From NCBI GenBank assembly GCA_964558465.1, contig CAZLEF010000090.1, positions 1-29,300 of the forward strand: a stretch of DNA of 29,300 nucleotides, in the 5' to 3' direction. A program made the position numbers and the translations under genes. How positions within the stretch are numbered: position 1 is the stretch's first letter; every line of letters starts with the position of its first letter. Below are positions 1-8,267 of this stretch, one piece after another. This stretch comes from JACJYC01 sp964558465 (GTDB lineage Bacteria; Bacteroidota; Bacteroidia; Chitinophagales; Saprospiraceae). The notes under the pieces are model-generated. The model did not search any database, was not told where the DNA came from, and saw nothing but the letters and a program-made list of their open reading frames with translations.

Positions 1-54
1 CCTTTTGAGGGTTTTATTTCATAATCCAGGGCAACTTATTTCGGGACAGGACAA

Positions 55-82
55 CCGTCCACCGTCCACCGTCCACCATCCA
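55..82. repeat. Heptamer tandem repeat upstream of rfbB
   Basis: Four consecutive 7-bp units are visible: three identical copies of CCGTCCA and one CCATCCA. They end 15 bp before the rfbB start codon. Bases 1-97 hold no other gene I can support. The array resembles the short-unit repeats found elsewhere in this window. Confidence 0.85.
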
Positions 83-97
83 CCAATAAAGATTTCA

Positions 98-1159
98 ATG
101 CCGTTTAAAAATTGTATCCTCATCACCGGCGGCGCCGGGTTCATCGGTTCCCACCTCATTCGCCGGCTGGTCAGCCGTTATCCCAACGACCTCATCGTCA
201 ATCTGGATAAACTGACCTATGCCGGCAACCTCGAAAACCTGGCCGACATCGCCGGCTCCCCCAATTACAGGTTTGTAAAAGGAGATATCTGCAACCCGGA
301 TTTTTTATCAGGGCTGTTTCGGGAATACAACTTCGTGTCGGTAATACACCTGGCAGCCGAATCCCATGTGGACCGCTCAATCAGCGACCCCCTCGGGTTT
401 ATCCATACCAATATAGAAGGTACGGTTCACCTGCTCAATACCGCAAGGGACGCCTGGAAAGGCGATTTTGACGACCGGCGTTTTTATCAGATATCCACCG
501 ATGAAGTCTTCGGGAGCCTGGGCCCGACAGGGTATTTCACGGAAACGACACCCTACGACCCCAGGTCCCCTTACTCTGCCTCCAAAGCCTCTGCCGATCA
601 CCTGGTGCGCGCCTACGGCCATACCTATGGGTTGCCGGTTCTGGTTTCCAACTGTTCCAACAACTACGGTCCTTTTCAGTTTCCGGAAAAACTCATCCCC
701 TTGATGATCAACAATATCCGCCTGGAAAAACCGCTTCCGGTGTACGGCGACGGGCAAAATATCCGCGATTGGCTCTGGGTAGAAGATCACGCCGAAGCCA
801 TCGATCTGATTTTACACAAAGGTAAAGTCGGCGAAACCTACAATATCGGCGGGAATAACGAACTTCGCAACCTGGAACTGGTGGAGCGCCTTTGCGATAT
901 CATGGACCGGCTGCTGAACCGGCCGGAAGGCTATTCCAGGAAACTGATTACCTTTGTCAAAGACCGCCCGGGTCACGATCACCGGTATGCCATCGATGCA
1001 TCCAAGATCAAAAGGGAATTGGGATGGACACCCACCGTAAATCCAGCCCAAGGGCTGCTGAAAACGGCAAAATGGTACCTGGAGAATACGGTCTGGCTGG
1101 AACATATCACCAGCGGCGCTTACCGGGACTATTATGAAAAACAATACGGAAAACCATGA
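98..1159 (+). CDS. rfbB: dTDP-glucose 4,6-dehydratase
   Basis: Converts dTDP-glucose to dTDP-4-keto-6-deoxyglucose, the second step of dTDP-rhamnose and other deoxysugar synthesis; cytoplasmic. Extended short-chain dehydrogenase fold: the NAD-binding motif GGAGFIGSH is at residues 11-19, the catalytic STDEVFG (Asp135, Glu136) at 133-139, and the YSASK Tyr/Lys pair at 159-163. The 353 residues match the family length. I chose the ATG at 98 because the open frame can be extended back to a TTG at position 5, but the extra residues translate the heptamer repeat and the family motif normally starts about ten residues from the N-terminus. The stop overlaps the next start by 4 nt (ATGA), so the two genes are probably co-transcribed. 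No other rhamnose-pathway genes are visible, although they may lie upstream of the window. Confidence 0.95.
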   Translation: MPFKNCILITGGAGFIGSHLIRRLVSRYPNDLIVNLDKLTYAGNLENLADIAGSPNYRFVKGDICNPDFLSGLFREYNFVSVIHLAAESHVDRSISDPLGFIHTNIEGTVHLLNTARDAWKGDFDDRRFYQISTDEVFGSLGPTGYFTETTPYDPRSPYSASKASADHLVRAYGHTYGLPVLVSNCSNNYGPFQFPEKLIPLMINNIRLEKPLPVYGDGQNIRDWLWVEDHAEAIDLILHKGKVGETYNIGGNNELRNLELVERLCDIMDRLLNRPEGYSRKLITFVKDRPGHDHRYAIDASKIKRELGWTPTVNPAQGLLKTAKWYLENTVWLEHITSGAYRDYYEKQYGKP

Positions 1160-2280
1160 AAAAACAGACGTTTTTACTTTTGGGGCTCATTTGTACAGGC
1201 CTGCTTTCCGCCCAGGACCCCGGCCACGGCCATGCCCACGGCAGGATTATTCAGTTTCCGGATATTGCCGGGTACAAAACCCTGAAATGTGATTTTCATA
1301 TCCACACAGTCTTCTCCGATGGAAATGTATGGCCCACGATCCGCGTTGAGGAAGCGATTAAAGACGGTTTGGACGCCATTTCCATGACCGACCATATTGA
1401 ATACCAGCCCCATAAAGACGATATACCCCATCCCGACCGCAACCGGTCCTATGAAATTGCCCGCAAATTCGCAGAAGCATATGACCTGATCGTGGTCAGA
1501 GGGTCGGAGATCACACGGTCCATGCCGCCAGGCCATTTCAACGCCATTTTCATCGAAGACGCCAACAAACTCCTGATCGAAGACCCCCTCGAGGCATTTC
1601 GCGAAGCCAAACGCCAGGGCGCCTACGTGTTCTGGAACCACCCCAACTGGGTCGCCCAACGGCCGGACGGCGTCAGCAAAATGGATGAGATGCACATCCA
1701 GATGCTGAAAGAAGGACTTTTTCAGGGCATCGAAGTGGTGAACGATCTGACCTATTCGGACGAAGCGCTCCAACTGGCCCTTGAAAACAACCTGACCGTC
1801 ATGGGCACTTCCGATATCCACGGTTTGGTCGACTGGCAGTACAAGGTTCCGGAAGGCGGGCACAGGCCGGTCAGCCTGGTCATGGCCACCGAAAAATCGG
1901 CCGCCGCCATCAAGGACGCCATGCAGGCCGGCAGGACCGTTGCCTGGTTCAATAATCTGCTTATCGGCCGCGAAGAGTTCCTCAAACCGCTGATTGAAGC
2001 ATCCCTCCGGATCAAGTCGGCCAAATATCCCGGCAAAACCAGTGTGGCTACCATCGAAATTGAAAATGTTTCGGATGCCGATTTTTTGCTCCAGAACCTC
2101 AGTCCCTATACCCTTCATGCCCATTCCGATATTGTGACCTTGAAAGCGCATGAAGTGACAACCCTGGAAGTGAAAGTGCTGGAACGGAAAGCTTCCGTTG
2201 AATTGCCTTTCCGGGTACTGAACGGGGTGATTGCCCCGAATCTGCATCCCGTGATCCAGTTGACGGTCAGGATGGAATAA
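1156..2280 (+). CDS. Secreted PHP-domain metallophosphoesterase (Sb-PDE-like)
   Basis: A 374-residue protein with an N-terminal signal peptide (hydrophobic residues 6-18, likely cut after LLSA). PHP-family metal ligands are in the expected order: DFHIH at 46-50 with Asp55, TDH at 78-80, Glu118, His127, NHPN at 161-164, and SDIH at 219-222. These would hold a multinuclear metal site for phosphoester hydrolysis. The closest match I recall is the Sb-PDE type of PHP phosphodiesterase, and the substrate cannot be read from sequence. The C-terminal third (about 270-374) looks like a beta-rich accessory domain. Translation is probably coupled to rfbB through the 4-nt overlap, but the export signal argues against a direct role in cytoplasmic dTDP-sugar synthesis. 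Confidence 0.85.
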   Translation: MKKQTFLLLGLICTGLLSAQDPGHGHAHGRIIQFPDIAGYKTLKCDFHIHTVFSDGNVWPTIRVEEAIKDGLDAISMTDHIEYQPHKDDIPHPDRNRSYEIARKFAEAYDLIVVRGSEITRSMPPGHFNAIFIEDANKLLIEDPLEAFREAKRQGAYVFWNHPNWVAQRPDGVSKMDEMHIQMLKEGLFQGIEVVNDLTYSDEALQLALENNLTVMGTSDIHGLVDWQYKVPEGGHRPVSLVMATEKSAAAIKDAMQAGRTVAWFNNLLIGREEFLKPLIEASLRIKSAKYPGKTSVATIEIENVSDADFLLQNLSPYTLHAHSDIVTLKAHEVTTLEVKVLERKASVELPFRVLNGVIAPNLHPVIQLTVRME

Positions 2281-2288
2281 TTTTGTAC

Positions 2289-2341
2289 CCCCAAGTTCCT
2301 GCTTGGGGAAGGAATCCAAATTCTCCAGGCAGAGCCTGGAG
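2289..2341. repeat. Two adjacent perfect palindromes between the PHP gene and pdxJ
   Basis: The first hairpin pairs CCCCAAG (2289-2295) with CTTGGGG (2302-2308) around a 6-nt loop. The second pairs CTCCAGGC (2323-2330) with GCCTGGAG (2334-2341) around AGA. Neither is followed by a T-run, so they are not typical intrinsic terminators. They could still end or protect the upstream transcript, or be dispersed palindromic repeat units. Confidence 0.7.
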
Positions 2342-2400
2342 GTACTATATTGGCAGTTTCGGCAATTTTCCAGACTTTTGCCGGAAAATAACCCACTGCC

Positions 2401-3114
2401 ATGACCCGGTTGAGCGTAAACATCAACAAAGTCGCCCTGATCCGCAACTCCCGCGGCGGTAATCTCCCCGACCTCGTTCAGATCGCAAAAGATTGTGAAA
2501 CTTTTGGCGCCCAGGGAATTACCGTACACCCGCGACCCGACCAGCGGCATATCCGGTATGATGACGTACCCACCCTCAAAGCGGTCGTTACCACCGAGTT
2601 TAATATTGAAGGCAACCCATCGCCGGAATTCATGGACCTTGTATTGGCGCATCCCCCGCACCAATGCACCCTTGTACCCGACGCACCCGGCGCCCTTACT
2701 TCGGACAAAGGTTGGGATACCCGGGGTCAGGCGGCGTTTTTAAAGGAGACCGTAGCCAGGCTTCAGGCTTCAGGCATTCGTGTTTCCATTTTTGTGGATG
2801 CAGATGAAAAAGCGGTGGAAGGCGCCAAAGCGGTCGGCGCCGACCGGATCGAGTTGTACACCGGCGATTACGCCCGTCAATTTGCCGGCGATCCCAAAAA
2901 AGCTGTCGAAGCCCATGCCCGCTGTGGTCGCCTGGCCGGCCGGATCGGCATCGGCGTCAACGCAGGGCACGACCTCAACCTGGACAACCTGCAATATTAT
3001 AAAAACCAGGTGGAAGGGCTCCTGGAGGTATCCATAGGCCATGCCTTGATTTGTGACGCTCTTTATTTCGGATTACAAAATACCATTCAATTGTACCTCA
3101 GAAAACTGGTTTGA
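2401..3114 (+). CDS. pdxJ: Pyridoxine 5'-phosphate synthase
   Basis: Condenses 1-deoxyxylulose 5-phosphate with 3-amino-2-oxopropyl phosphate to form pyridoxine 5'-phosphate, the last ring-forming step of the DXP-dependent vitamin B6 pathway; cytoplasmic TIM barrel. The 237 residues match the family. Visible landmarks are NINKVALIRNSRG near the start, His43 in TVHPRPDQRHI, Glu70 in FNIEGNPS, and His190 in GVNAGHDLN, which correspond to the known active-site His/Glu/His set. The start at 2401 gives the expected MTRLSVNINKVA opening. It lies 120 bp after the PHP gene with two palindromes between them. No clear promoter was found, so separate transcription is uncertain. Confidence 0.95.
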   Translation: MTRLSVNINKVALIRNSRGGNLPDLVQIAKDCETFGAQGITVHPRPDQRHIRYDDVPTLKAVVTTEFNIEGNPSPEFMDLVLAHPPHQCTLVPDAPGALTSDKGWDTRGQAAFLKETVARLQASGIRVSIFVDADEKAVEGAKAVGADRIELYTGDYARQFAGDPKKAVEAHARCGRLAGRIGIGVNAGHDLNLDNLQYYKNQVEGLLEVSIGHALICDALYFGLQNTIQLYLRKLV

Positions 3115-3478
3115 TGCATTCTGGAGTATGTTAAAACGGTTGTGTAAAAATCTAAATTTCAAGGGTTTAAATTTTTTTTTTGATCAGGCAGCATATTAGG
3201 CGCCCCAATCGTATTACTATGTGTGTAAAAAGTATATAACTTTGAGCGAAATTTCGCGGTTTTTTGTCCCGGGCTTTCATGCAATTTTCATCCCATGAAC
3301 ATCAAAGCCCACGTTTTCGGCCAAATGGAAAACTATTTAAGGAAGAACACCTGATTTGGACATTCATGCGATTTATTGATTAAAAAATCCTGCGCCCGTC
3401 GAGGGCCGATTCCCAAAAACAAAGAGTAATTTATCCTGAGATAAATCGCAATTTTTTTATTCATCAAAACAAACTAGT
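3115..3478 (+). promoter_or_regulatory. SusC leader region (364 bp)
   Basis: There is no gene of normal size here. The stretch holds a T-run at about 3170-3180, a -7-like TAACTTTG (3237-3244), and a perfect 12-nt palindrome GCGAAATTTCGC (3246-3257) followed by six T (3260-3265). A 19-codon reading frame runs from 3295 to 3354. An AT-rich 7-bp stem (3429-3435/3440-3446) is followed after five bases by a T-run, ending about 20 nt before the susC start. Together they suggest a regulated 5' leader of about 225-230 nt. No function for the small frame or the stems can be proved from sequence. Confidence 0.5.
3237..3244 (+). promoter_or_regulatory. Putative Bacteroidota -7 element for susC/susD
   Basis: TAACTTTG matches the Bacteroidota consensus TAnnTTTG exactly. 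No convincing -33 TTTG lies at the usual distance. Transcription would start near 3250, inside the palindrome GCGAAATTTCGC, which is therefore a candidate operator. Confidence 0.5.
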
Positions 3479-6400
3479 ATGAAACGACTTTTCCTGGCAT
3501 TTGCGCTGGTAGTCGGCGCTTTAGGCGTGATTTCAGCGCAAAGAACGGTGACGGGTTCCGTTACCGACCAATCTGGAGAGCCGCTGATCGGAGCCAGTAT
3601 TCTGGTGAAAGGTACCACCACAGGTACCGTGACCGATATTGACGGCAGCTACTCCGTTAGTGTTCCAGCAGGGGCAACCACCCTGGTAGTCAGCTACACT
3701 GGTTTTGAAACGGCCGAATTGGAGATTGGTAACCAATCGGTCATCAATTTAACGCTTGCAGAAGGTATTACGCTCACCGAAGCCGTAGTTACTTCTTTAG
3801 GGATTACCCGTGAAAAAAAATCTTTGTCTTATGCCGTTCAGGAAGTCGATCAGGCCGACCTGAACATTTCCCGCAGCTCCGGTTTGATCAACGCCCTGAG
3901 CGGTAAAGCCGCCGGCGTTCAGTTGGTCGGCTCTCCCAGCTCCGGTTTCCGGGAAGGCAGCATCCGGATCCGCGGGGTGAACGGCTTATCCGGCAGCGAC
4001 CCCCTCTACGTTCTGGACGGTACGCCGGTCAGCGCCTCCGCCATCAACCTCGACAACGTCGAAACGGTTTCCATCCTCAAAGGCCCGGCCGCAACTGCGC
4101 TTTACGGCAACCGCGCTTCGGGCGGCGTGGTGGTGATCACCAGCAAAAAAGGCACGAAGGGAACCGGATTGGGAATCGAAGTGAACTCCTCTTCCACCTT
4201 CGACAAGGTCAATCTCCTGCCGGAATACCAGAATGAATACGGCGGTGGATACGACCAGGATTTCATCCCCTTCGAATTCAACCCGGCCATTCACCCTGCT
4301 GACTGGGCTTCTTTTGACGGCCACAATATCATCGATTATTCTGCCGATGAAAGCTGGGGCCCCAGAATGGACGGTACCCTGTATCGCCCCTATTACAGCT
4401 GGTACGAAGGCACACCCGATTTCGGCAAACAGATTCCTTTCTCGCCGAATCCGGACAACGTCAAGAATTTCTTCGAAACCGGTATGAACCTGAACAACAA
4501 TATCGCTTTTTATGGCGGTGGCGACGACTATTCCTTCCGGGTGAACTACAACAATATCACCCGGGAACTGGTGATTCCCAACTCCAGGCAGGAAAGGAAT
4601 ATCCTGTCTGTGAACGGCAATTTTGACCTGAGCAAACTGATCTCGGTTTCGGCCAACATCAACTACCAGGGTACCAACCAATACGGCAATATCCAGGAAG
4701 GATACGGCGTAGGCCTGACGGGCAGCTTCAACCAGTGGTTCCAGCGCCAGATCGATACCGAAAAATTGCGCAACTACAAAAACCCGGACGGTTCCTTCAA
4801 CTCCTGGAACATCAGCAGCCCGGAAAATACCAGCCCCCTGTATTGGGACAACCCTTACCAGAATCTTTACGAAAACGTTCCGCATTACAACGAGAACCGT
4901 TTGTTTGGTAACGTTGGTTTGACCTTGAACCTGATGGAAAACCTCAAACTGCAAGGTTTTATCCGCACCGACCTGCTGGATTACACCAGCGATAACCGGT
5001 TTGTGGAAGGCGGCTTGGGAACGCCTTTCTTCTCTACAAATACAGGTGCAAGGAACGAATGGAACTACGAAGCTCTGCTCTCCTATGACGGCAGCGCCGG
5101 CAAATTAACCTATGACTTCAACCTGGGCGCCAATATCCGGAAGGATCACGACGAAACCTTCGCTGCCAATACCGTTGGCGGCCTGGCTATTCCAGGGTTT
5201 TACACCATCGCCAACTCCAAAGACAAGCCGGCGATCAATAACTCCCTTTTTGACAAGGAAGTGCGGAGCATTTACGGCCGCGGTTCCTTTGGATACAACA
5301 GCATGTTGTACCTGGACTTCTCGCTGCGGAACGACTGGTCGTCCGCTTTGCCGGAAGACAACAACTCTTATCTGTATCCGATGATCGGGGCTACCTTTGT
5401 ATTCTCCGAATTAATGGGTAATGATAAGGTCTTCTCATTTGGCAAACTCCGCTATAGTTTTGCACAGGTGGGCAGCGATATCGGCGCGCACCAGATCAAT
5501 ACGGTTTACGGCGCAGGTGATTTCTACGGCAGCCTCCCGACCTTGTCGGTACCCAATACCCTCCGCAACCAGGAGTTGTTGCCGCAGTTGACCTCCACCC
5601 ACGAAGCCGGTTTGGAAATGAAATTCCTCAACAACCGGGTAGGCTTCGACCTTACTTATTACAGAGACGATAACAAAGACCAGATCCTTTCCCTGACCGT
5701 TCCGTCCACCAGCGGCTACAGCACGGCCATCATCAATGCAGGCAATATCAGCCGGAAAGGGATCGAACTGCAGTTGACCGGTACGCCGGTGAAAACCCGC
5801 GATTTCAACTGGGATGTGACCCTGAACTGGGCAACCAACGAATCCGTTGTGGAAGAGCTGGCAGACGGCCTGAATACCCGCGTTATCGGCGGCTCAGGCT
5901 TTGAAGGCGGGCCTTTCTGGTCAGGTGTTTCCGTTCATGCCCGCGTTGGCGAAGAATGGGGTACCGTGGTCGGCCGCGCTTACCGCCGCGACGCCAACGG
6001 CAATCGCCTTGTAGGTGAAAACGGCGCATTCCTGTATGACAACAACCAGGTATTGGGGTCGATCCTTCCGGATTTCACGGGGGGTATGCTCAACCAGATC
6101 CGGTTCAAGCGCTTCCGTTTGTCGGCTGCTATTGACTTCCAGAAAGGCGGTCAGTATTACTCTACAACCCGGATGTTCAACCACTATTCCGGCCTTGCTG
6201 CCGAAACGGTTGGTTTGAATGACAGGGGCAAACCCAAGCGCGACCCGGTTTCAGAAGGTGGCGGTGTGCGGTCGGACGGTGTTTTTGCCAACGGCCAGCC
6301 CAATGACATTTACCTGTCTGCCGACAGCTACTACAAACAATTTTTCGGCCTTTTAGAAGAATGGCTGGTTGACGCCTCTTACCTCAAACTGCGTGAAGTG

Positions 6401-6604
6401 GCGCTGGGTTATTCGTTTGATACCCAGAAACTGGGCCTCAACTTCATCAAGCGCCTGGACGTTTCCCTCGTCGGCCGCAACCTGGCCTTGCTGTTCACGG
6501 AAGTTGACGGGTTCGACCCGTCTGAAACGGAAAGATACTGGTATGAAGGCGGACAGTTGCCGCAAACCCGCGCCTTCGGTTTTAATATCAGTGTTGGTTT
6601 CTAA
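3479..6604 (+). CDS. SusC/RagA-family TonB-linked outer-membrane transporter
   Basis: A 1041-residue outer-membrane uptake channel that would work with TonB/ExbBD and the SusD lipoprotein encoded next. The signal peptide (residues 1-20, ending ISA) precedes a carboxypeptidase-like regulatory domain at about 22-95 (TVTGSVTDQSGEPLIGASI). A TonB plug follows at about 105-225, with LYVLDGTPV and LYGNRASGGVVVITSKKG typical of SusC. The rest is a beta-barrel ending in an aromatic residue (NISVGF). Length is normal for the family. The substrate is unknown: no glycoside hydrolase, sulfatase or polysaccharide lyase is adjacent, so calling it a glycan-use locus would be a guess. It forms an operon with the SusD gene 29 nt downstream. 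Confidence 0.95.
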   Translation: MKRLFLAFALVVGALGVISAQRTVTGSVTDQSGEPLIGASILVKGTTTGTVTDIDGSYSVSVPAGATTLVVSYTGFETAELEIGNQSVINLTLAEGITLTEAVVTSLGITREKKSLSYAVQEVDQADLNISRSSGLINALSGKAAGVQLVGSPSSGFREGSIRIRGVNGLSGSDPLYVLDGTPVSASAINLDNVETVSILKGPAATALYGNRASGGVVVITSKKGTKGTGLGIEVNSSSTFDKVNLLPEYQNEYGGGYDQDFIPFEFNPAIHPADWASFDGHNIIDYSADESWGPRMDGTLYRPYYSWYEGTPDFGKQIPFSPNPDNVKNFFETGMNLNNNIAFYGGGDDYSFRVNYNNITRELVIPNSRQERNILSVNGNFDLSKLISVSANINYQGTNQYGNIQEGYGVGLTGSFNQWFQRQIDTEKLRNYKNPDGSFNSWNISSPENTSPLYWDNPYQNLYENVPHYNENRLFGNVGLTLNLMENLKLQGFIRTDLLDYTSDNRFVEGGLGTPFFSTNTGARNEWNYEALLSYDGSAGKLTYDFNLGANIRKDHDETFAANTVGGLAIPGFYTIANSKDKPAINNSLFDKEVRSIYGRGSFGYNSMLYLDFSLRNDWSSALPEDNNSYLYPMIGATFVFSELMGNDKVFSFGKLRYSFAQVGSDIGAHQINTVYGAGDFYGSLPTLSVPNTLRNQELLPQLTSTHEAGLEMKFLNNRVGFDLTYYRDDNKDQILSLTVPSTSGYSTAIINAGNISRKGIELQLTGTPVKTRDFNWDVTLNWATNESVVEELADGLNTRVIGGSGFEGGPFWSGVSVHARVGEEWGTVVGRAYRRDANGNRLVGENGAFLYDNNQVLGSILPDFTGGMLNQIRFKRFRLSAAIDFQKGGQYYSTTRMFNHYSGLAAETVGLNDRGKPKRDPVSEGGGVRSDGVFANGQPNDIYLSADSYYKQFFGLLEEWLVDASYLKLREVALGYSFDTQKLGLNFIKRLDVSLVGRNLALLFTEVDGFDPSETERYWYEGGQLPQTRAFGFNISVGF

Positions 6605-6633
6605 ATTTTGTTTCACTTAAAATGTCAAGAAGC

Positions 6634-8070
6634 ATGAACAAGCATATTCTAAAATTATTTGTCCTGACGGTCGCGGTTTTTCTGGGCTCCTGTTCGGATT
6701 TCGGGAATGTCAATATCGACCCGAACAACCCGTCCAAGCCGAATACGGCCGCCCTTTTTACCGCTGCAATGAGGAGTATTCCCGGCGCCATTGCTTCCAG
6801 CCAGCCGCTGGAATATATACAGCATATCACGCAGAAATATTACACGGATAGCTCCCGCTACAACGCTACGGACTTCAGCTTCAACGGGTTTTATGCAGGT
6901 GCGTTGACCGACCTGCAGGAGATCATCAACCTGAACAGCGATCCGGAAACGGCGCCCGATCAGTTGATCAACGGCAGCAATGAAAACCAGATCGCGGTGG
7001 CCAAGATCCTTCAGTCCTGGTATTTCTGGATGATCACCGACGCATGGGGTGATATCCCGTACTCCCAGGCTTTGAAAGGCCGGGAGAATTTCAAACCGGG
7101 GTACGACGATCAGAGCGCCATCTATGACGGCATCTTCGCTACTTTGAAGGAAGCTGCCGCATCGATCGACGAAGGCGCTGCCGCCCCAAGCGGGGATATC
7201 CTTTTCGACGGCGATCTCGGCAAATGGAAAAGGTTTGCCAATTCCATTCGCATGGTCATGGCTTTGCGCATTTCCAATGCCAATGCCGACAAAGCGAAAA
7301 CTGAGTTTGCATCTGCCATGACCGATGGCGTGATCGGCGACGGTGAAGACGTATATTATAACCACCTGAACGACGACCTGAATGACAACCCCTGGCAGGA
7401 TGCTTTTGAAACCCGCCGGGACTGGACGATTTCCAAGCCGTTCATGGATTATATGAAGTCGACCAACGACCCGAGGATCCCCATTTTTGCAGATCTGGCC
7501 GTCAGCTCGCAAACCTATGAAGGCATGCCTTACGGCCTGAACCAGGATGACGCCGGCAATATTACACCGAATGAAGTTTCTTTCCTCGGATCTGCAGTAA
7601 GACAACAGGATTCACCGACCTATATCCTTGTCCGTTCCCAGATCCTGTTCAGTCTGGCAGAAGCTGCCCAGCGTGGCATCATCGGCGGCGGCGCAGCAGC
7701 AGCTGAAGGGTACTACAACGACGCCATCAAAGCTTCCTGGCAGCAATGGGGCGTGTTCGACCAGGCTGCTTACGACGCGTTTATCGCTTCTCCGGAGGTG
7801 AAATACGACGCTGCCGACGCTATGCGGAAGATCCACTACCAGAAATGGGTGGCCCTGTTCCTCAATGGTTTTGAATCCTGGGCAGAATGGAGAAGGTCTG
7901 GTTTCCCGACCCTGCTTCCTGCGCCGGAACCACTGAACCAGTTTGGCGGCATTCCGATCCGTTATGATTATCCGACTACGGAAAGGGACCTGAACGGCGA
8001 AAATTACAACGCTCAGGTGGCCAAAATGGGTGGCGACGAACAGAACGTGCCCGTTTGGTGGGATAAATAA
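6634..8070 (+). CDS. SusD/RagB-family nutrient-binding outer-membrane lipoprotein
   Basis: A surface lipoprotein predicted to sit over the SusC barrel and capture its substrate. The lipoprotein signal ends in LGSC with Cys20 as the lipid site. The mature N-terminus (NIDPNNPSKP) and the helical TPR-like core, with QSWYFWMITDAWGDIPYS and a C-terminal WAEWRRSGFP, are characteristic of the SusD-like group. I chose the ATG at 6634 because it gives a compact signal peptide (MNKHILK); an ATG four codons upstream at 6622 is possible. Length of 478 residues is normal. It ends before a strong bidirectional terminator. Confidence 0.93.
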   Translation: MNKHILKLFVLTVAVFLGSCSDFGNVNIDPNNPSKPNTAALFTAAMRSIPGAIASSQPLEYIQHITQKYYTDSSRYNATDFSFNGFYAGALTDLQEIINLNSDPETAPDQLINGSNENQIAVAKILQSWYFWMITDAWGDIPYSQALKGRENFKPGYDDQSAIYDGIFATLKEAAASIDEGAAAPSGDILFDGDLGKWKRFANSIRMVMALRISNANADKAKTEFASAMTDGVIGDGEDVYYNHLNDDLNDNPWQDAFETRRDWTISKPFMDYMKSTNDPRIPIFADLAVSSQTYEGMPYGLNQDDAGNITPNEVSFLGSAVRQQDSPTYILVRSQILFSLAEAAQRGIIGGGAAAAEGYYNDAIKASWQQWGVFDQAAYDAFIASPEVKYDAADAMRKIHYQKWVALFLNGFESWAEWRRSGFPTLLPAPEPLNQFGGIPIRYDYPTTERDLNGENYNAQVAKMGGDEQNVPVWWDK

Positions 8071-8094
8071 TTTATACTTTGGCCGACGGTAAAA

Positions 8095-8115
8095 GGTTGA
8101 TGGTTGACGGTTTAT
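8095..8115. repeat. Short heptamer repeat downstream of susD
   Basis: Three 7-bp units are visible: GGTTGAT, GGTTGAC and GGTTTAT. They lie between the susD stop and the terminator. They resemble the other 7-8-bp arrays of the window, but the array is degenerate. Confidence 0.5.
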
Positions 8116-8196
8116 TGGACCCTTAAATTCGGGTTTTTAAGACCCGCCATGAACCCAATTCTATCGTCTCCAGGAAATAAGGAAATAAAATATAAA

Positions 8197-8228
8197 AAGA
8201 GGCCATCCGGCAACCCGGATGGCCTCTT
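8197..8228. terminator. Bidirectional intrinsic terminator between susD and the FG-GAP gene
   Basis: A perfect 14-bp stem (8197-8210 with 8215-8228) encloses a 4-nt CAAC loop. Reading +, the stem is followed by CCTTTTAA; reading -, it is followed by a T-run from the A-rich left flank. It can therefore end both the susCD transcript and the convergent FG-GAP gene. Confidence 0.9.
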
Positions 8229-8267
8229 CCTTTTAAGGAATCGATTCAGGTAAGTGATGCCCATGCG

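Noticed and set aside
1174..2664. Long open frame on the minus strand antisense to the PHP gene and pdxJ (496 codons)
   Set aside because: It spans two well-supported plus-strand genes and has no recognisable domain; a GC-rich antisense shadow explains it.
3986..4954. Minus-strand frame (322 codons) inside susC
   Set aside because: It is antisense to the conserved plug and first barrel strands of SusC, with no domain of its own.
3479..8070. Polysaccharide utilisation locus
   Set aside because: Only SusC and SusD are present; no carbohydrate-active enzyme, sulfatase or dedicated regulator is next to them, so the substrate class cannot be assigned.
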